Origin: Zunongwangia atlantica 22II14-10F7 | Lineage (GTDB): Bacteria > Bacteroidota > Bacteroidia > Flavobacteriales > Flavobacteriaceae | Length of the DNA stretch: 64,000 nucleotides | Assembly: GCF_002094855.1 (NCBI RefSeq) | Contig: NZ_ARYN01000004.1 | Span: forward strand, 1 to 64,000 | Reading direction: 5' to 3' | Made by a program: the position numbers and the translations under genes | Notes under the pieces: generated by a model | What the model was told of the DNA's origin: nothing | Databases searched by the model: none | Seen by the model: only the letters and a program-made list of their open reading frames with translations | Shown: piece after piece, positions 45,216 through 53,589 of the stretch | Layout of the letters: each line of letters begins with the position of its first letter | Numbering within the stretch: position 1 is the first letter of the stretch

Positions 45216-45554
45216 ATGAATCATTATGAAACTGTTTTCATCTTGAATCCCGTTTTATCTGATGAGCAGATAAAGGAAACAGTTAAGAAATACGAAGAAT
45301 TTCTTGTTTCTAAAGGAGCTGAGATGGTATCAAAGGAGAATTGGGGGCTTAAAAAATTAGCTTATCCAATTCAGCACAAAAAAAGTGGTTTTTATCACTT
45401 ATTTGAGTTTAAAGCACCAGGAGAGGCTATCGAGCCTTTAGAACTTGCTTTTAGAAGAGATGAGCGTATGATGCGTTATTTAACTGTGAAGTTAGATAAG
45501 CACGCTGCAGCCTGGGCTGAGAAAAGAAGAAAAAGAATCCAAGAAAAAGCGTAA
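45216..45554 (+). CDS. rpsF: 30S ribosomal protein S6
   Basis: S6 binds the central domain of 16S rRNA together with S18. It has 112 residues from ATG 45216, beginning [39 protein letters not shown] and [17 protein letters not shown] are typical. A TTG at 45186 gives a longer frame, but it lies inside the -7 promoter box and cannot be the translation start. First gene of rpsF-rpsR-rplI. Confidence 0.97.
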   Translation: MNHYETVFILNPVLSDEQIKETVKKYEEFLVSKGAEMVSKENWGLKKLAYPIQHKKSGFYHLFEFKAPGEAIEPLELAFRRDERMMRYLTVKLDKHAAAWAEKRRKRIQEKA

Positions 45555-45557
45555 GGT

Positions 45558-45857
45558 ATGGCTACATCTATTGAACAACAAGCAAAAGGTAAGAAAGACG
45601 GAGAGATTAGATATCTTACTCCTCTTAATATAGAAACTTCTAAAACTAAAAAGTACTGTAGATTTAAAAGATCTGGTATTAAATATATCGATTATAAAGA
45701 TCCAGACTTTTTAATGAGTTTTGTAAACGAGCAAGGAAAATTACTTCCTCGTCGTTTAACTGGGACTTCTTTAAAATACCAAAGAAAAGTGGCTGTTGCT
45801 GTTAAACGTGCACGTCATTTAGCATTAATGCCATACGTTGGTGATTTATTAAAATAA
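45558..45857 (+). CDS. rpsR: 30S ribosomal protein S18
   Basis: S18 forms a pair with S6 on the small subunit. It has 99 residues. Conserved sequence includes [40 protein letters not shown] and [12 protein letters not shown]. It starts 3 bp after rpsF. The N-terminal ~15 residues are lysine/glutamine-rich and slightly longer than in E. coli. Confidence 0.97.
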   Translation: MATSIEQQAKGKKDGEIRYLTPLNIETSKTKKYCRFKRSGIKYIDYKDPDFLMSFVNEQGKLLPRRLTGTSLKYQRKVAVAVKRARHLALMPYVGDLLK

Positions 45858-45869
45858 AAAGAAGCAATT

Positions 45870-46319
45870 ATGGAATTGATACTTAAAAAAGACGTAGATA
45901 ATTTAGGGTTTAAAGACGATGTGGTATCTGTAAAAAATGGTTACGGTCGTAACTTTTTAATCCCACAAGGCTTCGCAGAATTGGCAACTCCATCAGCTAA
46001 GAAAGTTTTAGCTGAAACTCTTAAACAAAGAGCTTATAAAGAGCAAAAGCATATCGACGAGGCTAAAAAGCAAGCTGAAAAACTTAATGGTTTATCTATT
46101 AAGCTTACAGCTAAGGCTGGTGCTGGAGACAAATTATTTGGATCTATCACTAATGCAGATTTAGCTGATGCTTTAGCTAAAGAAGGTGTAGAAATCGACA
46201 AGAAATATATCAATATTGCCGGTGGAAACATCAAAAGATTAGGACAATACGAAGCTACTTTACGTTTTCACCGTGAGGTAATCTCTACATTATCATTTGA
46301 TGTTGTAGGAGAAGCTTAA
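45870..46319 (+). CDS. rplI: 50S ribosomal protein L9
   Basis: L9 binds 23S rRNA near L1 with an N-terminal globular domain and a long central helix. It has 149 residues. The N-terminus MELILKKDVDNLGFKDDVVS and VKNGYGRNFLIPQGFAELAT are diagnostic. The C-terminal domain has DKLFGSITNADLADAL. Last gene of the operon; a terminator follows. Confidence 0.97.
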   Translation: MELILKKDVDNLGFKDDVVSVKNGYGRNFLIPQGFAELATPSAKKVLAETLKQRAYKEQKHIDEAKKQAEKLNGLSIKLTAKAGAGDKLFGSITNADLADALAKEGVEIDKKYINIAGGNIKRLGQYEATLRFHREVISTLSFDVVGEA

Positions 46320-46337
46320 GAAACCTATATAAATATT

Positions 46338-46370
46338 AAAAAGCCTGCTCTATGAGTGGGCTTTTTTTAT
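46338..46370 (+). terminator. Terminator closing the ribosomal operon
   Basis: aaagcctgct/agtgggcttt form a 10-bp stem with two G-T pairs and a 5-base loop, followed by a T run. It lies 20 bp after the rplI stop. Confidence 0.75.
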
Positions 46371-46386
46371 AACTGTTTTATTTGTT

Positions 46387-46860
46387 ATGAAATACGCAAG
46401 ACTTACACGCGAGCAGCTTGAAGAAATGCATCAGGAATTTATTAATTTTTTAGCTACCCAGTCTATCACTGCGGAAGAGTGGAAAGATATAAAAACCAAT
46501 AAACCAGATGTTGCAGAAAAAGAAATCGATGTTTTTAGTGACCTAATTTGGGAAGGTGTTTTAAACAAAGTGGAGTATCTGGAGCATTTTTCAAAACAAC
46601 AAATATTCTTATTTCAAATCACAGCGGCTACGATTAATCTTATCGCTGTTAAAGTAGAAAATGAAGCTATCGATATTACTACACACGAAGGTTATAATTG
46701 GTTACGTACAAATTTGATGGATGATGCCGTAAATATTTATACCTCTACTAAAGCTATAAGTGAAGATCGAAACAAAGATATTTTTGCGCTAATTAAACAA
46801 GGATCTAACATTACCAAAGGTGATCTTTATAATTATTTTGCTGAAATCGTGAAGAGTTAA
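46387..46860 (+). CDS. DUF6495-family protein
   Basis: This 157-residue cytoplasmic helical protein opens MKYARLTREQLEEMHQEFIN and contains EEWKDIKTNKPDVAEKEIDV, LEHFSKQQIFLFQI and GYNWLRTNLMDDAV. It matches the small Bacteroidota-specific family DUF6495, of unknown function, often placed just after rplI. No catalytic or binding motif can be seen. It sits downstream of the ribosomal terminator, so it may depend on read-through or its own promoter. Confidence 0.82.
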   Translation: MKYARLTREQLEEMHQEFINFLATQSITAEEWKDIKTNKPDVAEKEIDVFSDLIWEGVLNKVEYLEHFSKQQIFLFQITAATINLIAVKVENEAIDITTHEGYNWLRTNLMDDAVNIYTSTKAISEDRNKDIFALIKQGSNITKGDLYNYFAEIVKS

Positions 46861-46924
46861 GATTCTACGTTTCTACTCACAATTTTTATAGCAAAATATT
46901 TCTATAAGCTGAAATTCCAAAAGC

Positions 46925-48421
46925 TTAGTCGTAAATATGATCTTTATACTTTTGCCACCAATTTTCAATATCGGTTTTTGGCTTTCGGCAAATGTATAAT
47001 GGGATATTGTTTTCTTCAGCAACAGCATATTTATGAGTAATGGTTTTTACGAGTTCTATTTCCTCGAAAACATGGCGTAAAACTTGCTTTTCGTTTCCTA
47101 AACTTATCCATATTTCAGCATTTTTATTGCCATAACCCCAAGTCCAAAAACTACCGTGCCGGCTAATAGGATTGGGTAAATCATATTTTTTGCCAAGTAC
47201 TTTTATGGCTCCGGCTTCTCCGTAATTTTCAGCCCAGATCACCGTTTTCTGTTTTTCTGCTTCATTAAGACCTTGGTAAACGCTATTTACTAGCTTTACT
47301 TGTTCTTCCCAGCCAAACATATCTGCATAATCACTGGTTAATTCAACTCGGCCGTTTTTTTGTTTTAAGTCGGCATGATCTATATAATTTTCTACGGAAA
47401 GTATGGGCGTAGCTTCAGGAATAAAATAAATTGAAGGCAGTAAAACTATTGCTGAAATTGTATAAATCCAGACTTGTTTTTTACTGAAAACAAAGGAAAC
47501 TTTAGTTGAACCGGCTGCGAATAAAACAGGATAAATTCCAAAAACATAATAAGCTTTTGAGTTTAAGATCCACATGAGTCCGAAGATAACCAGACATGCA
47601 ATAGCAACCGACTTATACTTCCTCAGTTTTTCATCTATAAATAGTCCAATAATTCCCAGAATGCTAATTAATAACGTAAAAGGATAGTCTAACTGCGCCA
47701 AGACAAATTCCCACGGATTTATTTCATCTAGTTGATGTTCTTTTAGCGCTTGTAAATGCTTCAGGAGTGGAAAATCATTGTCGATTTGCCAGATAATATT
47801 CGGCAAAAAAATGAGTAAAGCTAATATTGCAGAAAAATACATCCATTTATTTCTGAATAAATTCCCTTTTCTATAAAACAGTATACCAATTAAGATCCCG
47901 AATGCCCAGATAAGCGTGGTGTATTTATTCAGTAATCCAAATCCAAGAGTGATTCCAAGATAAATAAGGAACTTTTTCTTTTCAGTTTTAATAAATCTGA
48001 TGTAAAAGTAAAAGCCAAGTGTCCAAAATAACTGGTTAAATGCTACCGGCTGAAATAATGTATGATTTCTATAAAATGGCAAAAAAGCTAAAATGCAAAC
48101 CCCGGAAAGTAAAATCGCTTGTTTTTTACCGCCAATCTCGATACAAATTAAGCAGCAAAGTATAAGAATCGTAACACCTGCAAATGTCGGAAATAAGCGA
48201 ACGCCTATTAAAGAATAGTCAAAAAACCAATAAGAGAGTTTACCAAGGAAACCTATAAATGGCGGGAATTCCATAAATCCCCAATCTAAATGTTCACTTA
48301 CAGAAAGATGTAAAAGCTCATCCCTGTGGAACCCATAATTTTGATTGCCTAATAACTGAATCCCTAATTTTACAAGTGCTAATACAAAAATTATAGGGAA
48401 AAACTTTTTTAGAGCATTCAA
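46925..48421 (-). CDS. Family 39 (ArnT/PMT-like) glycosyltransferase
   Basis: This 498-residue polytopic membrane protein has a GT39-type N-terminus: a helix, then the acidic loop FHRDELLHLSVSEHLDWGF with the catalytic Asp/Glu, followed by about 10-11 helices. A soluble periplasmic domain of ~150 residues (VENYIDHADLKQKNG onwards) lies at the C-terminus. Such enzymes use polyprenyl-phosphate sugars to modify lipids or proteins. The start is TTG 48421, since no in-frame ATG lies nearby upstream. It is 24 bp downstream of the FtsX permease, so possibly cotranscribed. Confidence 0.85.
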   Translation of the reverse strand: MNALKKFFPIIFVLALVKLGIQLLGNQNYGFHRDELLHLSVSEHLDWGFMEFPPFIGFLGKLSYWFFDYSLIGVRLFPTFAGVTILILCCLICIEIGGKKQAILLSGVCILAFLPFYRNHTLFQPVAFNQLFWTLGFYFYIRFIKTEKKKFLIYLGITLGFGLLNKYTTLIWAFGILIGILFYRKGNLFRNKWMYFSAILALLIFLPNIIWQIDNDFPLLKHLQALKEHQLDEINPWEFVLAQLDYPFTLLISILGIIGLFIDEKLRKYKSVAIACLVIFGLMWILNSKAYYVFGIYPVLFAAGSTKVSFVFSKKQVWIYTISAIVLLPSIYFIPEATPILSVENYIDHADLKQKNGRVELTSDYADMFGWEEQVKLVNSVYQGLNEAEKQKTVIWAENYGEAGAIKVLGKKYDLPNPISRHGSFWTWGYGNKNAEIWISLGNEKQVLRHVFEEIELVKTITHKYAVAEENNIPLYICRKPKTDIENWWQKYKDHIYD

Positions 48422-48445
48422 TTTTAGAGGTTTTAGTGATGCTTT

Positions 48446-49687
48446 TTATTCATATCGAAGTGATTCTATAGGATCTTGTTTTGAGGCTTTTATTGCAGGA
48501 TATAATCCTGAAAATAGCGCGGTAAGCAGGGTAACAACCACAGCCCAAAACATCGCTAACCACGGAGTTGTAAAATCGAAACCTACACCGGCTGAAACGG
48601 CCATCCCAATTAAAATTCCTAAGATAATCCCTAAAATTCCACCAAATTGACCAATGATTAGTGTTTCCATAAAAAACTGTACGGCAATCGTGTTTTTCTT
48701 GGCACCAAGGGCTTTACGCACACCAATTTCACGAGTTCTTTCAGTAACACTTACCAGCATTATATTCATTAAAGCGATAGAAGATCCAAAAATAGTCACC
48801 AGGCTAATAATCCAGGCAGCAAAGTTTAAAACAGAAGACATTTCTGCAATCTCATTTAATAAACTGTCTGATCTTTCAATCCCAAAATTGTCTTTTTCAA
48901 TAGGGCTTAATTTTCTAATGTTTCTAAATGTAAGGATCGCTTCATCCTGTGCAGCTTCTAAAGCTTCTTTATTTTCAACCTTAATACTTAAATTATAATT
49001 AATCCCGGGATTGCTAAATATCGATCTGGCGTGTTGTAACGGAATCAAAATGCGTAAATCTTCATTATTCCCAAATGTAGATCCTTTAGATTCTAAAACG
49101 CCAATCACTTTAAATTTTGCCCCTCTAACACTTATAATTTTATCGATTGGGCTAGCACCTTTAAAAAGGCCGTTATCTTTAGCAAAATCGGCTCCAACAA
49201 TGGCTACGTTATTATTGTTTTGAATATCAAAATAGTTGAAATTTCTACCTGTTTCAATTTCTAAACCAGAATTGGTAAGGAAGTTTTCGTTAATTCCCAG
49301 TACATTTATTTCAGGATCTGTTTTTTCGTTTTCCCATTTAATTTCCGCAGCAGTAGTTCCCGTAAAGCTAATCGCCGTTGTAGTTAAAGGATATTGATAT
49401 TTATCCTGAAAATCTTTTACTTCTCTATAAGTGATCACAGGATTTATTTTATTAATCTCGTTTCCTCTTTGTGAAGTGTAATTATAACGCTGAATATTAA
49501 ATGTATTGGCACCCATAGAAGCAAAATTCCCGCTAATGGTGTTTTCTAAAGCACCCACGGCACTAAGAATTCCTACCAATGCGGTAATCCCAATAGCAAT
49601 AATAAGAACGGTTAGAATAGTTCTTAAAAGCTGACCTTTAATCGAATCGAAAGCGATACTAATATTCTCGCGTAGGAGTGCAAACAT
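48446..49687 (-). CDS. MacB/FtsX-type ABC transporter permease
   Basis: This 413-residue permease has a first helix (TILTVLIIAIGITALVGILS), a MacB-like periplasmic core domain (~40-260), and an FtsX domain with three C-terminal helices. SVTERTREIGVRKALGAKK and LYPAIKASKQDPIESLRYE are family hallmarks. Such permeases pair with an ATPase to drive export or lipoprotein movement by mechanotransmission. No ATPase gene is adjacent; upstream lies divergent hisS. The partner must be encoded elsewhere. Confidence 0.9.
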   Translation of the reverse strand: MFALLRENISIAFDSIKGQLLRTILTVLIIAIGITALVGILSAVGALENTISGNFASMGANTFNIQRYNYTSQRGNEINKINPVITYREVKDFQDKYQYPLTTTAISFTGTTAAEIKWENEKTDPEINVLGINENFLTNSGLEIETGRNFNYFDIQNNNNVAIVGADFAKDNGLFKGASPIDKIISVRGAKFKVIGVLESKGSTFGNNEDLRILIPLQHARSIFSNPGINYNLSIKVENKEALEAAQDEAILTFRNIRKLSPIEKDNFGIERSDSLLNEIAEMSSVLNFAAWIISLVTIFGSSIALMNIMLVSVTERTREIGVRKALGAKKNTIAVQFFMETLIIGQFGGILGIILGILIGMAVSAGVGFDFTTPWLAMFWAVVVTLLTALFSGLYPAIKASKQDPIESLRYE

Positions 49688-49754
49688 ATTTTGAAATTTC
49701 AGTCACTGTAAGTTAGACTCATTTTTAAGAATAATGTTACTTAAAAATTGAAAA

Positions 49755-49787
49755 TTGTTTAGGTTCGAGCAAAATTTAAGATATTTG
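49755..49787 (+). promoter_or_regulatory. Candidate promoter for hisS
   Basis: TTG (49755-49757), a 22-bp spacer and GATATTTG (49780-49787) resemble the TTG/TAnnTTTG pattern, with G-A in place of T-A at the start of the -7 box. It leaves a leader of about 110 bp before the hisS ATG. Confidence 0.35.
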
Positions 49788-49896
49788 CAGCCGATAAAAT
49801 GGTCTGTAAACCAAATATACAGGCGATTTTCGTTAATTTTGGACAACAATTTTAAACTGAATGAATACAGGATTTTTCCTGAAGATAGATTGATTT

Positions 49897-51267
49897 ATGG
49901 CACAAAAACCTTCAATACCAAAAGGAACCAGAGATTTTACTCCGCAGGAAGTAGCAAAGCGTAATTTTATTTTCGATATTATTAAAACTGAATTTAAGAA
50001 GTTTGGTTTTCAGGCGATCGAAACACCAAGTTTTGAAAATTCTGATACCCTGATGGGAAAATATGGAGAAGAAGGAGACCGACTTATTTTTAAGATTCTT
50101 AATTCTGGAGATTTTTTAAAGAAAGCCGATGAAAGTGCTTATGCAGATAAAGATAGCTTGAAACTTACGCCGTCGATTTCAGAAAAAGCACTTCGCTACG
50201 ACCTTACTGTGCCTTTTGCTCGCTATGTGGTGCAGCATCAAAATGAAATTGATTTTCCGTTTAAACGCTATCAAATTCAGCCTGTTTGGCGTGCAGATCG
50301 TCCTCAAAAAGGGAGATTTAGAGAGTTTTTTCAGTGCGATGCTGATGTTGTTGGAAGTGATAGTTTATGGCAGGAAGTAGAGTTTGTACAATTGTACGAT
50401 TCGGTTTTTTCAGCATTAAAACTAGACGGAGTTACAATTAAGATCAATAATCGTAAAATTTTATCTGGTTTTGCTGAAGTGATTGGCGAGCAGGATAAAT
50501 TAATCGATTTTACCGTTGCGCTGGATAAACTGGATAAGATTGGTGAAGATGGTGTGGTGAAAGAAATGCTTGCTAAAGGAATTGCTGAAGAAGCCATAGA
50601 AAAAATCAAACCAATTTTTGGATTACAAGGTGATTTTGCTGAAAAAATTGAGGCTTTAAAATCGATATTATCAACTTCTGAAGCTGGTTTAAAAGGAATC
50701 GAAGAGCTAGAATTTATTCAGAATGCAATTTCAGAAATGCCCTTAAAAACAGCAAAACTCGATTTAGATGTGACGCTAGCGAGAGGATTAAATTATTATA
50801 CAGGAGCGATTTTTGAAGTTTCGGCACCAGAAGGGGTGAAGATGGGATCGATTGGCGGCGGTGGTCGCTACGATGATCTTACGGGAATATTTGGACTTAA
50901 AAATATGAGTGGCGTTGGGATTTCTTTTGGTTTAGACCGAATTTACCTTGTGTTGGAAGAATTGAATTTATTCCCTGAAGCAGTTGCAGATGATGTAAAA
51001 GTCTTATTTGTAAACTTTGGTGAAAAGGAAGCACTCTATGCATTTAAAGGTGTAAATGCTTTGCGTGCTGAAGGTATAAATGCTGAAGTTTTCCCAGATT
51101 CAGCCAAAATGAAAAAGCAAATGAATTATGCAAACAAACGTAATATTCCATTTGTGATTCTTGCGGGTGACGAAGAAATGGCAGCAGGAGAATATACTTT
51201 GAAAAATATGAAAACAGGTGAGCAGGATCGATTAAACTTGAAAGATATTATAGCTAAGATTGCATAA
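49897..51267 (+). CDS. hisS: Histidine--tRNA ligase
   Basis: HisRS is a class II synthetase that charges tRNA-His. It has 456 residues. N-terminus [20 protein letters not shown]; motif 2 is [15 protein letters not shown] followed by [15 protein letters not shown]. The histidine-specific motifs [14 protein letters not shown] and [14 protein letters not shown], and motif 3 [15 protein letters not shown], are all present. The C-terminal anticodon-binding domain starts near [11 protein letters not shown]. The internal length and insertion fit the Bacteroidota form. Terminator directly follows. Confidence 0.97.
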   Translation: MAQKPSIPKGTRDFTPQEVAKRNFIFDIIKTEFKKFGFQAIETPSFENSDTLMGKYGEEGDRLIFKILNSGDFLKKADESAYADKDSLKLTPSISEKALRYDLTVPFARYVVQHQNEIDFPFKRYQIQPVWRADRPQKGRFREFFQCDADVVGSDSLWQEVEFVQLYDSVFSALKLDGVTIKINNRKILSGFAEVIGEQDKLIDFTVALDKLDKIGEDGVVKEMLAKGIAEEAIEKIKPIFGLQGDFAEKIEALKSILSTSEAGLKGIEELEFIQNAISEMPLKTAKLDLDVTLARGLNYYTGAIFEVSAPEGVKMGSIGGGGRYDDLTGIFGLKNMSGVGISFGLDRIYLVLEELNLFPEAVADDVKVLFVNFGEKEALYAFKGVNALRAEGINAEVFPDSAKMKKQMNYANKRNIPFVILAGDEEMAAGEYTLKNMKTGEQDRLNLKDIIAKIA

Positions 51268-51296
51268 AAAAAGCCCCAATTTTGGGGCTTTTTTAT
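51265..51296 (+). terminator. Terminator after hisS
   Basis: An A-rich lead, a stem aagcccc(aa)/(tt)ggggctt and a T run directly overlap the hisS stop region. Strong, and probably bidirectional for the aldo/keto reductase gene ending at 51317. Confidence 0.88.
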
Positions 51297-51316
51297 TTAT
51301 TTTTTACATCTTTATT

Positions 51317-52285
51317 CTAATTATCCTGTAGCGCTTTTTTACTACTTGCCTCATTCAATTTCACCATATCTTCATCAGATAGTTTTACTGAAGTTGCTTC
51401 CTTGAAAGCTTTTAAATGCGACGATTTTGTAGCACTAGCAATTGCGGCGGTGATTCCTGGTCTGTTAATAATCCAGGCTAAAGCCACACCAGCATTAGAG
51501 ATTCCGTGCTCTTCAGAAACTTCGTCTAAAGTTTTAAGAATATTTTTACCGCGATCATCTAGATAATCTTTTACAAAATCTTTTCGGTTTTGTCCCTCAA
51601 GATCGTCTTTGCTGCGATATTTACCGGTTAAAAATCCGCTAGCCAAAGAAAAATAGGTTGATATACTCACATTATTTTCCTGGCATAATTCTAAAATATC
51701 ACCTTCAATTTTATCACGATTCATTAAACTATATTCCTGCTGAAAAACCTGATATTTTGGTAGAGCTTTTTCTTTAGAAGCGTTTAAAGAATCCCTTAAT
51801 CTCGCCGGACTCAAATTTGAGGCACCAATATATTTAACGTCTCCGTTTCTGATCAGTTTTTGGTAAGCGCCTAAAGTTTCTTCAACAGGAGTACGATCAT
51901 CGTCCCAGTGGGTGTAATACAAATCGATATAATCTGTTTCTAACCTTTTGAGTGATTCCTGTGCGGCTTCTAAAATGTAATTTTCAGAAATATCTTTTTT
52001 GCCTTGCCCCATATCTGAACCTACTTTAGTGGCCAGCGTAATTTTATCTCTTACACCACGATCTTTCATCCATTTACCAATAATCCTCTCAGATTCGCCT
52101 CCTTGATTTCCTTCAGCCCATCTTGAGTAAACATCTGCGGTATCTATGCACGTGTAACCTTGTTCAAGTAATTCATCTAGCATTTTAAAAGACTCTTTTT
52201 CGTTAAGCGTCCATCCAAAAACGTTACCACCAAAAATGATTGGAGGTGTTTGCAGATCTGTGTTTCCTAATTTTTTTAATTCCAT
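51317..52285 (-). CDS. Aldo/keto reductase
   Basis: This 322-residue (beta/alpha)8 NADPH-dependent reductase has the catalytic tetrad as Asp and Tyr in CIDTADVYSRWAEG, Lys in TLATKVGSD and His in YYTHWDD. Cofactor-binding ASNLSPARLRDSL and GVALAWIINRPGITAAIASA are typical. Similar proteins (YajO/Gcy-like) reduce small aldehydes, but the substrate here is unknown. It is a single gene. Confidence 0.92.
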   Translation of the reverse strand: MELKKLGNTDLQTPPIIFGGNVFGWTLNEKESFKMLDELLEQGYTCIDTADVYSRWAEGNQGGESERIIGKWMKDRGVRDKITLATKVGSDMGQGKKDISENYILEAAQESLKRLETDYIDLYYTHWDDDRTPVEETLGAYQKLIRNGDVKYIGASNLSPARLRDSLNASKEKALPKYQVFQQEYSLMNRDKIEGDILELCQENNVSISTYFSLASGFLTGKYRSKDDLEGQNRKDFVKDYLDDRGKNILKTLDEVSEEHGISNAGVALAWIINRPGITAAIASATKSSHLKAFKEATSVKLSDEDMVKLNEASSKKALQDN

Positions 52286-52530
52286 AACTTCTTTTTTCTG
52301 AAATTAAGAAGATTCACCGAATACGAAAAGAATAAAAGCTGTTTTAAGCAATGATTAACGCTTTAATTAGAAGCAACGCCTTTAAACAATTTTATGACCT
52401 TTAATATTTTGCTAAAAGCGTTAAAAGCTTAATTTTATAAAGATTACTGAAAAAAAATGATGTAAGTTTGTTGAAAATTCAGTCTTATAATCAACCAATT
52501 ATAGGATTGTTAGCTAACCGCACACTAACT

Positions 52531-52983
52531 ATGACCATTCAAATTATTATAACCGCGTATATCCTGGTTTTCCTGGGAATCGTTTATCTTACCTGGAATC
52601 ATTTTTTCAATTCTCCTGAAGATATAGAAGATTTGATTGATGATAATTTTAAAGAAGATATAGAGGCAAAAAACGATTTTGATGGTAAAAAAGTCGTATT
52701 TGATGGCCAGTTAGATGAGTATAGAGAAGAGGTTATTAAAAATGATCTTTTAAGAAAACATGCCATTGTTGAAGAAAAAATGGCTAGTGATACAAATTAT
52801 CTTATAACCGGAAAAAATCCTGATTGGCTGGTTGTAGAAGAAGCAAAAGATCTTGGAGTGACTATTGTGAACGAAATGGATTGGCAAAAAGCAATAAATA
52901 ATACTAAAAGTGAGTTATCTAAAGATATAAAGCCTTTAAGAGATAGGGGTAGTAGCGAAATAGATTCTGCTGAGATTGTTTAA
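52531..52983 (+). CDS. Membrane-anchored protein with BRCT-like domain
   Basis: From ATG 52531 the protein has 150 residues. An N-terminal membrane helix (IIITAYILVFLGIVYLTW) is followed by an acidic linker (SPEDIEDLIDDNFKEDIE). Residues ~52-125 then read like a BRCT domain: FDGKKVVFDGQLDEYREEVI, a second strand AIVEEKM, then DTNYLITGKNPDWLV and AKDLGVTIVNEMDWQKAI. This follows the strand-helix order of BRCT (as in DNA ligase). BRCT domains bind phosphopeptides or DNA ends. The TTG 63 bp upstream adds a non-homologous N-terminus and was rejected. The family call is tentative. Confidence 0.6.
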   Translation: MTIQIIITAYILVFLGIVYLTWNHFFNSPEDIEDLIDDNFKEDIEAKNDFDGKKVVFDGQLDEYREEVIKNDLLRKHAIVEEKMASDTNYLITGKNPDWLVVEEAKDLGVTIVNEMDWQKAINNTKSELSKDIKPLRDRGSSEIDSAEIV

Positions 52984-53014
52984 TTATTGTCATACATTTT
53001 AAAAGCTTCCAAAA

Positions 53015-53581
53015 TTGAAAATCAAATTTCTAGTAATACTTCTTTTCTTTAGTTTTCAGTCATTTTCCCAATGTTACGATTTAGGTCCTAAAAGAAAAAA
53101 AATGGACTCTTATTTCTTTGTCTCTGCAGGAGCTGATCCTATTCCTACTGAAAAATGGATTAATGTTGCAGATCCAGACTTTACAACAGATGGTTTAGAT
53201 TTGCTTTTTAAAGCCGGTTATGGTACAAACAAGTATTTTGTACCGGTTGAACTCTATGCCTACTATGAAAGATTTAATGATGTTGGTTACCAACAGTACG
53301 GAATAGGAGGCTATATTTACACGATGTTTTTAAATGATAAGTTTCAGGCTTTGGCCGGGGGAGACGTTGGTATGGTAAATCGAGATTATTTAAACACAAA
53401 TACTGAAACTGACCAATTTGTAAATTTGGCGATGAATCTCGAATTACGCTATGTCTTTTTAAGAAATTTTAGAGCTGGGCTTCAGTTTAATTTTGAAAAA
53501 CGAGATGATATAGCTCCAGATTTAGAAAATCGTAATTATTACGTAGCCAGTTCTTTTGTTTCGCTTTATTATACTTTTTAA
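53015..53581 (+). CDS. Secreted outer-membrane beta-barrel-like protein
   Basis: This 188-residue protein has a signal peptide (FLVILLFFSFQSFSQC), then alternating amphipathic strands (VPVELYAYYERFND, QQYGIGGYIYTMF, ELRYVFLRNFRAGLQFNFEK) and a C-terminal aromatic (SLYYTF). It resembles a small 8-stranded barrel. The start is TTG 53015: an in-frame stop lies 15 bp upstream, and the next Met would lose the signal. Function unknown. It ends 8 bp from the convergent PepSY gene. Confidence 0.7.
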   Translation: MKIKFLVILLFFSFQSFSQCYDLGPKRKKMDSYFFVSAGADPIPTEKWINVADPDFTTDGLDLLFKAGYGTNKYFVPVELYAYYERFNDVGYQQYGIGGYIYTMFLNDKFQALAGGDVGMVNRDYLNTNTETDQFVNLAMNLELRYVFLRNFRAGLQFNFEKRDDIAPDLENRNYYVASSFVSLYYTF

Positions 53582-53589
53582 AAGCCGCT

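Noticed and set aside
49755-49964. Small plus-strand frame before and into hisS
   Set aside because: It has a TTG start at the promoter-like element, no domain features, and overlaps the start of hisS in another frame.
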